From positions 1 through 64,000 of the forward strand of contig CP103033.1 of assembly GCA_024752435.1 (NCBI GenBank): a stretch of 64,000 nucleotides of DNA, written 5' to 3'. This document shows, piece after piece, positions 19,837 through 33,562 of this stretch. The translations under genes were made by a program, and so were the position numbers. Source of the DNA: Allantophomopsis cytisporea (lineage: Eukaryota; Ascomycota; Leotiomycetes; Phacidiales; Phacidiaceae). The number at the start of each line of letters is the position of its first letter. The stretch's first letter is position 1. The notes under the pieces are model-generated. The model saw only the letters and a list, made by a program, of their open reading frames with translations. It had not been told where the DNA came from and did not search any database.

Positions 19837-20355
19837 AGAGTTGAAGAAAAATAAGTGTTTTAGAGTTGCTTTGAGGTAGACCTGATAGTACTTGCTGCGA
19901 CAGAAATATCCTCTAAATTGCCTTAAAATATCTTCAAAGTGATATGAAATTTGTATCAAAATATCTGATCTAAAAAGGGAGGTTGAAAGCCTATAATCAG
20001 AAACTCTTTTGCAAGTACAGGCTCCTTTAATACTGGGAAGTTATGTCACTCGAACCGCTTCACGTTCGCCAAGCTTCCTGACAGAAGAAACAATTCGTAT
20101 GGCTCCGCTGTACAGAATGTCTTGAGCTTAGAAAATAGCTATGGAGATAGATATGTGGACGGAGTACAAAGTTGAATGCTAAATATCTATAAGAGATCGA
20201 ATCAAAGGCTGTCGATCTTGCCATCTATTATCATCACCCTGCCTTACATGTAGCATGTTGAGACTAGACTTGGTTATATTAATTCCAAAATGAACCCTAG
20301 ACTGCAAATATAAGAAAGCAGAACCTTGAATCGAATAAATTTCGACAAACCAAAC
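19837..20355. other. Convergent 3' region between trans-ER 2 and PKS-NRPS
   Basis: This is a non-coding AT-rich spacer. No gene or repeat was noticed. Confidence 0.5.
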
Positions 20356-23300
20356 TTAAGAACCTTTCAGTAATCTTGGGAACAGCACTAATCCACTGAT
20401 ATTTTCCGAGCCTTCTTGCACACCTAAAGCTGTATTCATGAAAGTCACAACAAGGTCATTCATCCCCATGTTCTTGGCCCTCTTTGTCCACGCTTCCAAG
20501 GGAACCGGCGTCAACTTTACTGGGCCTTCTCCAACCGTCTGATCATCGCCTCCAAGACTGTTCACAGGAATCACGTACTCGCCTGAATGATATGTGTACC
20601 GCACCTCGTCTAAATCGTCTGATGAAGCCACCGCCTTCGTGATCCCTCTAGCTACAATCTCAACGTCAACGAAGTCGAGATATGACTCAGTCCCATTTGC
20701 TGCACTGGCAAGAATCGGTACAGTCTCTGTCATGATCGAGTACCTTAGCAGATTGGCCATGAGATCTGTGTCTGGCGCATTATCACCCATGATGCTTGAT
20801 GGCCTGTGGATCCATACTGGCAGGCCAGTTTTCCTATGCATATTCTCTAAGTATACTTCGTTTACCCATTTTGAAGCGATGTACCCATCGGAGCCATCAA
20901 TAGGAGGTCGGAACGAGGAGACAGAAAACTCGCCAAAGGAGGGTTCTTTAGCTAGGTGGGCAACACCAGCGGAAGAGATGTAATGGAATGGAATCTTGCG
21001 AGGGAGGCTGAGTTTAACAAGCTCCTGAGTGGCTGTAACATTAACACGCTTCAAGGAATAGTATGTCTTCATGAAAGATATATCGGCACTGTTGTGAATG
21101 ATAACATCTGCTGTAGAGAAGATGGAATCCAGCTCCGAATTTGAGAGTCCAAACTGAGGTAGGAGCAAGTCTCCGGGATAAGTCGTGACCTTGCTCGAAT
21201 CGAAAGGCTTGGGGAGCGCGCGCTGTCCCAAATTCCGAACAGCAAGACAGTGAATCCTTTCGATATTATCATTTTCAACAAATTCACGGAGTAACACCTG
21301 ACCAAGGAAGCCGGTCGAACCAGTCAAAATAATCGTTTTTGGCGGAAACTGTGGAGTGGGTCCCGGGAGAGACGCTATTGAACTCAAATCAGTCGGGATG
21401 ACTGTTTCAATTTCCCAATCAATAGAAGGGGTCTCGATAGGATTTCTCTGAATTACAGATGCCATTCCTTCCAAGGTGCTCGTCTCAAACAACTGGATCA
21501 ATGGCACATCGATATTGAATGCCTTTTTGATCTGCGCCTGAACTTGCACCAGGAGGAGAGAATTACCGCCAACATGGAAGAAATCAGAGCTAGGCTTAAT
21601 CTCGTGGAGTCCAAAAACACCGGGGGGGAGAACCTTCTCCCATATCGCCATGATGTTCTGCTCAGTCATCTCGAGTTCAGCGATGCTAGATCGTAAGCCT
21701 GAGGTTTTCGGGATTGGCAAACTTCTAATCTTATCACGATCAATCTTGTAGTTAACAGTGACAGGCATCTTATCCAAAGGAATTATGATCGCGGGACGCA
21801 TATAATGAGGAAGTGTAAGACTGGAGATGAGTCCTTGGAAGTACTTATAGGGTTCTGCTGGTTCGGCGTCCTTAGCAAAGACCACATGGGCTACTAGGTA
21901 TTCGGATTGTGCATCTCCACGTATTGACACGATAGCAGATACTATGATTCCATGTGATTTCTTGAGGATGCTGTTCTCAATATCCTGCAGATCCATACGT
22001 AGCCCTCGAAGTTTGACCAATGTATTGCCAGTGATGCGGTCTAAGAAGGTAAGAGTACCATCTCTGTGTAGCAAGCCCCTGTCGCCAGTGAGGTATATTC
22101 GGTTCCAACCTTTAGCTAGGTAGTCCGCAGAAACATGTTTGTCTTCAACAAACTGACAGTCAGTAAGCGTCTGATCATTCAAATAGCCGTCTGAGACACC
22201 AGCACCACCAATCGCAATCTGGCCGGGCACACCAATTGGAAGAGGTTTCATTTGATTATCGAGAATGTATACTGAGTAATTTGGTAGTGTATGCCCAACT
22301 GGTGATATTTCCTGAACATCGTTGTCATTGTAGGATATCTCAATCTCATTCGATGCGAAGGACACCTCAGCAGGACCGTAAGAGTTGAAGAGACGAAGGT
22401 GCTTCTTGTTCAAGCCTCTGAACATTTTCTTTAGTGTCGGTGTAAGTTTTTCACCACCGCTGATAGCGATTTCCCACTTCGATCGGCGAAGATGTGCTGC
22501 ATCTCCATACTGAAGCCAGCTGATGTATTCAGAAGGCGTCGCTGCCGTCAGGGTAATTTGCTCGGCGGCAATAATTCGTGATAATGTCAATGAATCTCCG
22601 CGATGGGATTTGGGCACAATGTACAGTTCGGCGCCAGTAGTTAGCGCGATGAGCATTTGCCAAAGAGAAATATCAAAGCTGTATGCGGTTTGCTGGAGAA
22701 TTTTGGATTTTGAACCAACTTCATAGAGCTTAACAGCATTCTCAACTTCATTTGCTAGAGCAGAATGATTCAGGATCACACCCTTTGGAGTGCCAGTTGA
22801 CCCACTTGTGTACAGAATGACGGCTGGTGAGTTTGGGGTGGAGATGTTGGGAACGATTGCTTGATGTTCCTTTAGAAGTGAGACGTCGAGCGTCCTAGTA
22901 ACAGCGAAGGATTGAATATCTTTCCGGGTGGCCGAGTGTACGATCACAACTTGAGACTGACTGTCCTTGACCATGGAAGCTAGCCTTGACAAAGGAATAT
23001 TCGTGTCAAGAGGGACATAAACCCCACCAACGCGGAGAACAGCAAGCACAGAGCAGGCCCATTCAAACGATGGCATCAGGTAAATCGCAACCTTGGTTCC
23101 CTCAATGACTTTAGCATCTTTTAATGATGCAGCGATAGCATTGACTCTTCTTCCCATGTCTCTATAAGTAAGTGAATGATCAGCGGCGTCTTTGAGAGCA
23201 ATGTTTGATCCATAAGCTTCTGAGATACTGTCGATCTGATGAGAAAGAGTGGTAGCCCACTGAGACGTTTTCACGGGACCTAGATACTTTTAGTAAAGAC

Positions 23301-26300
23301 CGTGATAGGGATCAGTAATCTTTACCTCTTCCTAGCGCAATGCTGTCTCTAATGTCTTTCTCACTCCAAAGTGATGGTTGATTAAGGCTCGCAGTCGGAT
23401 CTTTGCAGAATTGTTCCAATAGATGGATATAAGACATCATGAATATCTGCGCATCGCTACTTGAGTATAGCAATGCTGGAACTTGAACCATAATACGAGC
23501 ATCTCCTTGAGCACTGTCAATAATGTCCAAGGAAATATCGTAAGCCGTATGACCACGCTCATACTCTTCCTTGGTGATCTGACAGTTCAAAAAAGATGAT
23601 TTCTCTGGCACGGGAGGTCGATAGTCAATAAATGCTTGAAACAATGGGCTGTACTCTGAAGAGCGTGTAGGTTGAATTTCTTCCAGCAGGGCATCGAAAG
23701 GTAATCTAGAGTGAGAGAGAGCCATTCGTACTTTGGATTGAGCCTCCTTTAGCGCGTCACCAAACGTCTGAGCCGCACTTGATCTAAAGCGAAGTGGCAA
23801 GAGGTTTAGGTACGGACCTATACTCTGTTGGACGTCAGACTCTTGTCGATTAGCATCACCAATACCGATGACTAGATCTTCGATGGCCAGGAAGCGAATA
23901 AGAGCCGTCTTAAAAACAACAAGGTAGATATGGAACGCAGTAACCTTGTATTTTTGAGAGGTTGTCTTCATCCGGGACGTCAAACTGATCGGAATTTTGA
24001 CCTCGACGGTATTAGAAGTATAGTCATTGAGTGGACGTCTTGCTTTTGTCAGTGAGAATGGCAATAATGGTAGCACTTGGTTGAAGCCATCGAGCTCCTT
24101 TTTCCAGAAGGTAATCTCGTCCTTCATAGAACCGTTCTTTATCTGTTGCTGCTGTCGGTACGTAAAGTCTGGATACTGAAGGATGTTCTTCTCCAATGGT
24201 ACTCGCGAATATGTCTTGTGTAGGTCGGTCATTAGGACTCCGAGACTCATCCCATCCATGTTGATATGATGATATCCAATGAGCAGAACATGCGATGTTG
24301 GTGATTGTGACATCAAAACTATACTCATAAGATCCCCTCTCTCCAGATCGTAAACACGATTTTTCATGAGCTGGAACTCCCGTCTGATGTCATCGGCTGT
24401 AGCAGTATCTTTGTACATCAAGTGGAGATCTGGGGCTTCCTTGATGCCTTGCATAGGCTTGTCATACTTATTGACATAGAATGCCGTCCGTAATGCCTCA
24501 TGCCTCTGTCCAACAGTTTCGACCGCATTCTCGAAGTCTCTGATACGGATCTTCCCCTTCAGTGAGATGGCACAAGAGATATTAAAAGCTGTCTTATCAT
24601 CCAGATAATTCTGTAAGAACCAAAATCTGGATTGGCCTAGGGACATAACCTCGCTTCGCTCGAAACTAAGCTGAGATTTGCTTATGTCATGTTCCTCTGA
24701 TTCCATTGAGGTAGGCGTTAAACTTCCTTTAGGAATCTCAGATGAGGCATTAGAATGTGACTGAGGTGAGGTTGGAACTGACGATGTCGATATCGATTTT
24801 TGGATCGAATGGGGGATAAGATCTGAAGGCTCTTCTTGCTCGTCAGGACTCGTCGAGTTTTTCGAAACATTAGGGATCAGGTCCCTTGGCATGGTTTCAA
24901 GGGCATAGTCCAGCATGGCGCCAACGGAGGCACCACCCAGTATCTTGAGTACTGGCATGTCTACAGAAAGTTCCTTCAAGAACCAGGTCCGTACATCAAC
25001 TGCGACGAGTGAATCGACTCCGAGCTCATCAGCGGCAAGATCGAGAGCTGGTAGCTCATCGAACTGTAACATTACCTGCAGCTTCTTGGTGAAAGCATCT
25101 GGAAAATCAAAGATTTAGCTCCGAGCTCATTTGTTTGAAAAGAAAGGTACCTTTGATAATTTCGTAAGCCATTTGTGTACTGGTTGCAGCTTGAAGCTGA
25201 ACCTTGATAGGAACGACAGTGCCTAACTCGTTCTGGGTATCTTCAGAGCCTTCACGTTTAACAATGCAATGGGAGAACATAGGATTGGTCGTCCAAGTCT
25301 GAGGCCGTGTCTCGCTTTTCTTTGCGATACTCACACCAGTCATGATCTCAGGGTTCTCCTCTTGTCCGCCATGACCCGCCAGAATACTTTCAGCAAACAG
25401 CTGATGGAAATCACGTTCAGACATCATCCCATAACCCAAGTTTTTGATTCTCAGAATCTCTTTTTGACTTAACTCACGAGACATATATCCAATACCCATG
25501 ATTGCGCCGATAGCAATGACGGAGGCAGCGAGTCCGCGCTTCCTTCTTTGCCCTGCAAGGCCATTCAGAAACATATTCGCGGTGGTATAATTTGATTGTC
25601 CGTGGTTGCCGAAGACAGTAGCAAGAGATGAGAATAACACGAAAAAGTCGAGAGTATCTTCCTGGAAGAGTTCATCCAAGTACCGGCTGCCATCAACTTT
25701 AGGCTTTACCACCTTGTTCATGACTTCCAGGGTCATATCTGCGATTGATGTGTCTTGAAGAACCATCGCACCATTTGCAACTCCTGCAATGGGAGGAAGG
25801 GTATCGGATATTTCTCCGATGAGAGAGCGCACGGAGTCACGACTCGTAACGTCGTTTGACATGATCTTCACAATTCCTCCGAGAGACTCCATATCTTTAA
25901 GCCAGGCATGGTCAACAACGGGATTGCGGCTAGTAAGAACTATATGTTTTGCACCACGATGGATCATCCATTGCGTAAGTGATCGGCCGAGCTGGCCAGA
26001 AAGTCCTAGAAGAACATAAGTTCGATCTGGTTTGAGGGAAATCTTCAAATCAACGGGCTCCACCTCCACAGGGACACTCGAAGTCACTCTCCAATCGATT
26101 ACTATCTCACGCGAAGACATACTCTTGAGCAAGGAAACGTCTTGCAGAGCAATTTTCTGCACGGGAAGCCCTTCATATGTTCCAGAAACAGAAGAACGCT
26201 TTAGGAATTCGAAGTCGGCTAACTGATCCTCAGTTATAACAGGCATTTCTGAGAAGATAGATGTGGTATTCAATGCTTCGCTCCCCGAACTCAGGCAGTT

Positions 26301-29300
26301 CCGAATCTTGTTTCCAACTCGTTGGCCATCAGTGTCGGTGGACATATCAATAAAGAGAGAAACATTATCTGGTAAGAGTCCCTTGATAGATCGCATGGTT
26401 GCTTGGGAGTGGATAATTGTTGTTTGATAGCCTGAAAGAGCTTCCGAAGTCGTGTGAATTATAGAAATGCTTGTCTCTGCCCCGCGTGCAGTTATTGCTC
26501 TAGCGAGAAAAGGTGAAGCATTGTGAATCAGGAGAGTTGTATCCTTGGGCAATTTGGAAAGTAGATACTGGCTCACAAGTTCCATCGCAAAGGAAAGCAG
26601 AGTGCAATCTTCTTGACCCGCGGGAATACTGTAAGGTATAGTCCAGGTACTGGGAACAGATATTCTGGATCCTAACGTCTTTGACAAGCTGATGACTTCA
26701 AGACCGCTGTTCACGTCATTTCCCAGGATGACGTAAAATTGTTCAGCAGTTTGGACTGGAATTGAGTATAGTAAAGAGTAGATCACATCCAAAGTTACCT
26801 CGCCATATACCTCTTTATGCGGCACTTGTTGCGGGTGATCCTTGAGCACGAAAGAAGTACCATCATGCTGAAGTGAGCAATAATTGCTCAAGAAATCAAC
26901 TTCTTTGGTAATTCGTCTTCTGCCCGAGTTGTATCTGTCATTTCGTTCTTGACTGGGTCGGATGCGGGGTATAAAAAGGCGCCCTTTCTTTAGTACCGTT
27001 TCTGGCTCAGTAGACCACAGAATTTTCTCATGTATACCTCCATCGTCTGATTTTTCAGCAAGGTGCAGGCGCAAGAGAGATTCGGCCAGTAGTCTAGCTT
27101 CCGGCTTGTCCGAGGACTCTATGTCAAAGAACTGAAGTCGGAGGTGAGGCAATTCGACAACTGCAGTTCTGCCAAACCCTATCATCATTGCAGAGTAGGG
27201 CTGATCAGTTTGATATCCTTGTGTAAGCCAAAGGACGTTGCGATTATGCTCAAGCAAGTACTTCAAGCCATCGAGTCTCTGTTGAGACATGTCTTTCCAC
27301 ACAGGCTTATCAAGCTCCGCAAGGGAGAGAACCGTAGATGTTGAGGATAACTGAAAATCGACAATTTCTTCGAGGGTCTCAACTCTTATAATCTTCTTGT
27401 ACCAGGAATTAAGCAGTATCTCAATGTCGTCGCCTAGCATGGATGTCCGAAGTTTTGTTCCTCCCAGAATAATCAATTCTCCAAGTTGGATTTCTGTTGA
27501 GGCTGGTGCAGAAAGCGGTTGTTTTAGAATTCTTATTTCCTCATTTGTAGCCTGAGCTACTATTATACTGACAGGCCATGGCTCAGGGTCCACATCAGGG
27601 GTGATAGCCTCAACACCTGAGAAACCTGTTCGGCGAAGAATGGAATTCCATTGATTGGCGGTGACACAAGGGCAGTACTCCCGGCCGTCCTCTGCAGTTC
27701 CAAGCCACCAGCCAGGTAGGCCACCCATGCAAAATCCGACTCTTATAGGATCGAGATTCGTCAATTCCAACATTGCAATATAGCCGCCAGGTTTTAGCAG
27801 ACGCCGGACATTTCTCATGGTGTTATCTAAGTTTTTCGTCGCGTGCAAAACTAATGAACAGATTACGAAGTCGTATGAATGTTCAACGAAGCCTTGAGTG
27901 GTGGGATCTTTCTCAATATCGAGTGTCTTGAAAACCATACAGTCTCGGTATGCTTTGAAAACTTCCTGGGCCTTTTCAAAGAAACCACTAGAGATATCCG
28001 TAAATGTGTAGGACGAGAATGCAGTTCCTAACTCCTGAACAATTGTCTTTGTAGCACCGCCCGTGCCTGCGCCTATTTCTAGGATCTTCATGTGAGGATA
28101 TCTGTGGGTGATTTGTTGAGCAGCTCTGGAAAGAAACCCTGTATACTCGACAAAACCAAGTGATTGTACGTAGAAATCATTGAGAGCATTTTCGGCAAGC
28201 ATATGCTCTAGAATAGTCGTTTGACCCCGTACAGCAGCCGGTAAATTTTCACCAACAGCCCGAGCAAGCTTGATTTCGACTTTGTTTGGGTAACTACAAA
28301 TCAGTTAGTCTCAAAGTGGGTACCGAAATTGAGCAAGTTTCTTACTCATTCATCATTTCGTAAATCTGCTCTCTCGTATCGTTTAGCCAGAGTTTATCGG
28401 AAAATGGCTGCTGCCCAGAGGCTACCCGTTGCAAGGAATAGTGGGCAAATTTGAGCAGTCGTTTGTGGTGCCACTCGGATGACTCCACTTCTTCCAGAGT
28501 TATTGTCTGTACAAGTTGCTTCAGATAAAAATATGCGATTCTTTCCAAAACCACTGCCAACTTGTAGTCTTCAGGTGTCGCGCGACGACCTGCCATCATC
28601 ATCTCTCCATCTGGTGCTGCAACATTCCATTCAACCTGAGAGAAGAGTTGAGCATCATCCCTTGCTGTTGGAGGCGAGAAAGGTACTACTTCGATGCCCT
28701 CCATTTGAATAATCATATGTTGGCCATCCTCGCTGAAAATACTCACGTCACCGCTAACTACAGTGCCATCATTGAGCACTGAATCAACGGGTAAAAGAAC
28801 TTCCCGATCTGAGTCTGTGTTTTTTTCCAACAGCGCTAAGTTGAATTTGATACGGTGAATTTTTGTAGGTACGTGGATAGAAAAGAGCTTGTTATCTCCG
28901 GGCCAGCAGAAGGCCAGTATGACAGCCTGAATACCGCAATCAAGCATAGCCGGATGAACACGAGCAGCACGTTCTGGATCCTGGAGTGGAGGATTGCTGA
29001 TGATGGCAGTCCCCGCATCAAGGGTACGTTTTAGAGATGACAGTGAGCGAAATAGTCCACTGTACTCGTAGCCTAGATCTGTCAAGCTGTCATAAAAGTG
29101 ATCAATGTCGACATCCACAATATTGGACAGGGGCGAGGCCCTCAGAGGGAGTACATTTGTGGAATACTCGCCGACAACTATACGTACTCGACAGCTAAAG
29201 AACGACACGAGAGTCTGAGCATCTGCGCCAGCGGTGCCGTAGAGCCTAATGCTCGCAAACATCTCGGTAGAGTCAGCTGTAGCAGGCTCCTGTAGAAGCG

Positions 29301-32300
29301 CAAGAAGAGTTTCGACTCCAGGGGAGTCATCAGCAAAAACCATTGCACGCCCAATGACGAAGTCCTCGACTTCTACCATTTTGACGGATCGGTCACCAGC
29401 AAAGATCATGCTCGCCTCTATGGCCATCGCAACGTATCCTGCTGCCGGAAAGACCGTCTGACCTTGAAGCTTATGTCCATGCAACCAGGGTAGCTCCTGA
29501 GGCGTAAGTAGATTGCGCCAACGAAGCTCAAATTCTGTACCATCTGGACAAAGTGAGCCCAGGAGTTCGGTAACAGGATCTTTTCGTGTTCGGACCGCCT
29601 TCGACAGGCGTGATTCTTTCCAATAAATCCTGTCATGGTCCCAAGCATACGATGGTAGGCCCTTCAGGAGCCTAGATACCGCGCCACTTGAGACCAGTTT
29701 ATCATACCCCTCAAACGAAGGAGATAATTCAAAATGACACCATGCAAAGCCCAAGGCATCAGCAAAAGCTTCCACATCGTTAACATCACGTCTAAGCACA
29801 CCAGAGTAAGGAATTTGTGACTGAGAGGTATCTTGAATCGTCTGGAGAATGACGGATTGCAGGGCGGGGTGGGGCCCAACTTCGAAGGCGATGTCAAATG
29901 TCCTTTGCTGAGAGATAGCATTTTCAACTGCCTGCGAAAGGAGCACTGGCTTTACCATGTTATCCCTCCAGTACTCATCAGACAATTTATCGTGGCCAGC
30001 AACAACTCTGTTCCCATGGACACTCGAAAACCAGGCGCAATCTGGGTTGGGAGGGTAGGTTTCAATTTTGCAAGCTCGGAGAGCTTCTTCGTATGGCACT
30101 GCACAAGGTACCATGTGAAGTGAATGGTATGCCTTCTCTACGCGCAAGACACGAGCAAATTTTCCTTCATCTTCAAATATTTCCTTTGCTTCCTCGATGG
30201 CACTATCGTCACCAGACAGGGTAACGCTCGAGGACGAGTTACAAGCTGCGACACATATGCGCCCTTTGAAATCTTCCAGCTCGCAGAATTCCAAGGCATC
30301 TTCATGAGAAGTGCCAACAGCAAGCATTGCACCCTTCATACCGGTAGGCCCGGATGCAAATTTGACGCAAAGGCCACGATAATATGCGATACGTAATGCA
30401 TCTTCGGCCGAGAGATATCCAGCCGCATACGCCGCAGCGATTTCACCAGAAGAGTGGCCGATGACTGTATCAAACTTGATATTAGCACGCCTAAGAAGGT
30501 CCACGAGTATAATCTGGATTGCCGTGCAAAGAGGCTGAGACAAAGACGCTTCATTAATTCGTGAATTAGAAGAGTCGGCGAGAAGCTGCTCTTCAAGAGA
30601 CCAATCTGGCCTGTCCGGCAGTGGGAGTCGGGCAAGACTTAGCTCTAGATTTTTAACCACTGTTCTCACATATTCAGAACGTAAAATTAATTCACGGCCC
30701 ATGGAGGCCCACTGTGCCCCTTGACCTGTGAAAACGCCTAAGACTCGAGCTTCAGAAGCCAACGACAAGCTGGGAGCTGTGACCTCCTCAGACGTCTTCA
30801 ACTTTACTTCTATCTTCGAGCAAAGAGTTGCCACTGACGTCGCAGAGAAGACCCATTTATATGGGAACTTGGTTCTCCTCGTGCTCAAAGTCCAAGCCAA
30901 GTCACGAAGATTAACGTTTGGATGGCTTGTGAGATACACCAGAAGTTCACGAGCCTGGGCTACCAAGGATTTGTTGGAAGCAGCCGACAGAGTAAAAGGT
31001 AGAAAATTTGCCGCTTCTGGCATTTTTACCTCAACAGGTGGAGGTTGATACGACTCGAGAATGGCATGCGCGTTCGTACCACCGAATCCAAAGCTGTTGA
31101 CACTCGCTCTGCGAGGCGAACCATCAAATGTCGTTGGCCATGGCTCAGAAGTGGATATTATTCTCAAATGCTGATAGAATGGCTCTACCGCAGGACTGAG
31201 TTTGTTAAAATGCATATTTGGGGGAATGACTCCATTCTGCAAAGCTAGAGAAGCTTTCATCACAGCTGCAATACCGGCAGTTCCTTCTGTATGGCCGACA
31301 ACAGTCTTGATTGACCCAACGTGGAGAATATCATGTTCTGAATGCGAATGCTCGGAGCCGAAGAAAGCGTTATGGATAGCTGATGCTTCGATAGGATCAC
31401 CAGCAGGGGTACCTTGAACGGTCAGAAAGAGATGTAAAAAGGAAGAATGTTGAACTTACCAGTCCCATGTGCTTCAAAAAATTGGCATCTGTCTTCTTTC
31501 TTGTGTAGGTCAAGCCCAGCCTTAGTGTAGGTCTCTCGAATCAACGCTTCCTGGGCTAAGCTACTAGGCATAGTTATACCCTGGGTGTGTCCATCTTGAT
31601 TGACACCAGTTTCACGAATAACACATTCAATTTGATCGCCATCTCTCACTGCATCACAAAGTTTCTTGAGAACAAGAGCAGCAACTCCGTCTCCTCTTGC
31701 ATAGCCATCGGCATCAATGTCCCACATACGAGATCTACTGCCGGGGGAGAGCATGTTGAGCTTGCTCTCAGTGATGTATGGTTCTGCGAAGCATGTTTAG
31801 TTCCGGTGAGTTTATTACATGTAGGGCTGAGTAAAGAGATATAAGAAAGATGGTTAAGACTTTGTGCTTATGAGAAGAGCACTGAGATACTCACTTGGAC
31901 CTAAGAGCAGATTTGAACCAGCAGCCACAGCAACTTGGCTTTCGCCGTTACGTAGAGTTTGCACTGCTTGATGAACTGCAACAAGACTCGAAGAGCACGC
32001 GGTATCGATAGTCATACAAGGCCCGTGCCAGTTGAAGAAGTACGAGATTCTGTTCGACATGATGCTTCGTGCAGTAGCGGTCGCAAAGTAGGTAGGGATT
32101 TGGTCAGTATCCTTTGCTAGGATCTCACTATACTCCTCACACATCTGACCAACATACACAGCGGTATCTGATCCTTGCAAGCCTTCAAGTGACAGACCCG
32201 CAGCTTCAACTGCCTCATAGACTGTTTCCAACAGAAGGCGTTGTTGCGGATCGATGCAATGAGCCTCAATAGGTTTGATCTTGAAAAAGTTGGCATCGAA

Positions 32301-32531
32301 AAGACGATGATCTTCATCAAGGAGGTAGGATTCGTGGACATCTGTGCTTCCGTGGTACATCCTGTCTACATTATACACCCCCTTGACGTTGAAACGTTCT
32401 TCGGGTATCTGTTTTAAGACATCACGAGGTTCCCGTAGCAACTCCCAAAGTTTAGACGGGCTAGTTGACTTACCTGGAAAGTGACAGCCGCTGCCAATGA
32501 TAGCGATAGGTTCTCCGCGTTGAGGCGCCAT
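20356..32531 (-). CDS. PKS-NRPS hybrid synthetase (KS-AT-DH-MT-psiER-KR-ACP-C-A-T-R)
   Basis: Six exons (31895-32531, 31460-31783, 28346-31412, 25151-28293, 23326-25098 and 20356-23279) join in frame to 3,955 residues. KS: DTACSSS with Cys179, EAHGTG with His318, VGHTEG. AT (about 545-860): GQGAQW and GHSSG with Ser641. DH: H967 in HxxxGxxxxP. MT: LEIGAGTGG (about 1415). The ER region has no cofactor motif. KR: GLSGQLG (about 2105) and SNYTTAN (Tyr near 2244). ACP: GVDSL with Ser2420. C: HHINMDG (2667-2673). A: YTSGSTGTPKG (about 3138), YGPAE, TGDRG. T: GGNSL (about 3553). R: TGSTGFLG (about 3635), ISSAG, and Y-IASK (about 3781). The intact Ser/Tyr/Lys of the R domain favours reductive release of an aldehyde over Dieckmann cyclisation. 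A linker rich in Ser and Pro (about 2468-2530) separates ACP and C. Confidence 0.95.
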
Positions 32532-33562
32532 GGTAGCAGATGGCCAGGTTGAATGTTGGGTTGATAGAGGAGTGTGATAAATCAGAAGATCTGTTACTTT
32601 CGATCATTGGAAGAATAAACAATCGTTGGATTCTCTTGATATCTATTGAATTTTCAAAAATAGGCATCATGTCGAAACCCCCTTTGATCTCGGCCACTCT
32701 TTTTAGGTCTCACGTTTGTAGGCAAATAAACTCGGACTTCGGACGTGGATGTAATCTGATCAAGACAGCGACTTGCAGGATGTATCTTTTATCTCCCCGT
32801 ATTCCAATCTTTGCTACATTGTCCACCTCGGGGAATTTCTTTTTCCGTTTTGATTCTTTCATCACAAGTACTATACCTTCAAATTTCTTCGAGAAGACCG
32901 AAAGTTGTGCGATGTAACGTAGGGTGTGTTCGGCAGGTCAGATGTGTAGAAATTGGCCGATGGTGCGTGGTTCGGTTCGGAGGGAGGATAGAACGAGGCT
33001 GGAACTAGAGCTGAATGTTCGTGACGCATCTACAGGGCGTAGTTAAGCCCGACGACAAATCCAGATGCACTCGCGATGGACTCCGATATTCTAGATTTCA
33101 TTCGGGCTGAAATATTTTGAGTGGATTGATTTATAGCTATTGAGCCTGCATAGACCAGAGATCGATCTCATTGTAGATACTTTTTAAAGGAAAGGCGAGT
33201 ACAAAATTTACGTTTTGGTGAAGTGAAGTCATCATAGAAACTACTCTTGCAATCAATCTTCTGTGTAGCGATAGAATAAACACAGAGTTGAGCCCTAGGA
33301 ATAAGCGTTACGCGATGTCGATCGAGGTCGTACAGCACTGTACATGAGGTATACAATTAAAAGAATCCTTGTCACATACGACCACAGACTTTTGCTCTTT
33401 AGTTCATTAGAATTTCTTATATTTCCCAATGTTCATATTGCTAGCTTTGTATTATGTAGCCCATATTCCAAAATCACAAAAAACACTTCTTAAATTCTCA
33501 TTGCCCAACTATCTTCAAGGTATTCAGAGAGTTAGCTCCCAACAAGCCACAGTGCATGATTA
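32532..33562. promoter_or_regulatory. PKS-NRPS promoter region with CGG direct repeats
   Basis: This is the 1,031-bp region upstream of the PKS-NRPS start; the peroxygenase gene ends at its far side. CGG direct repeats occur at 32731-32745 (CTCGGACTTCGGACG, CGG-N4-CGG) and 32971-32983 (TTCGGTTCGGAGG, CGG-N2-CGG), and a TTCGGC lies near 32930. These match the half-sites seen before other cluster genes. No gene was seen here. Confidence 0.45.

Noticed and set aside
20594..20983. Plus-strand ORF inside the R domain
   Set aside because: It is a shadow frame of the PKS-NRPS. The minus frame has all reductase motifs.
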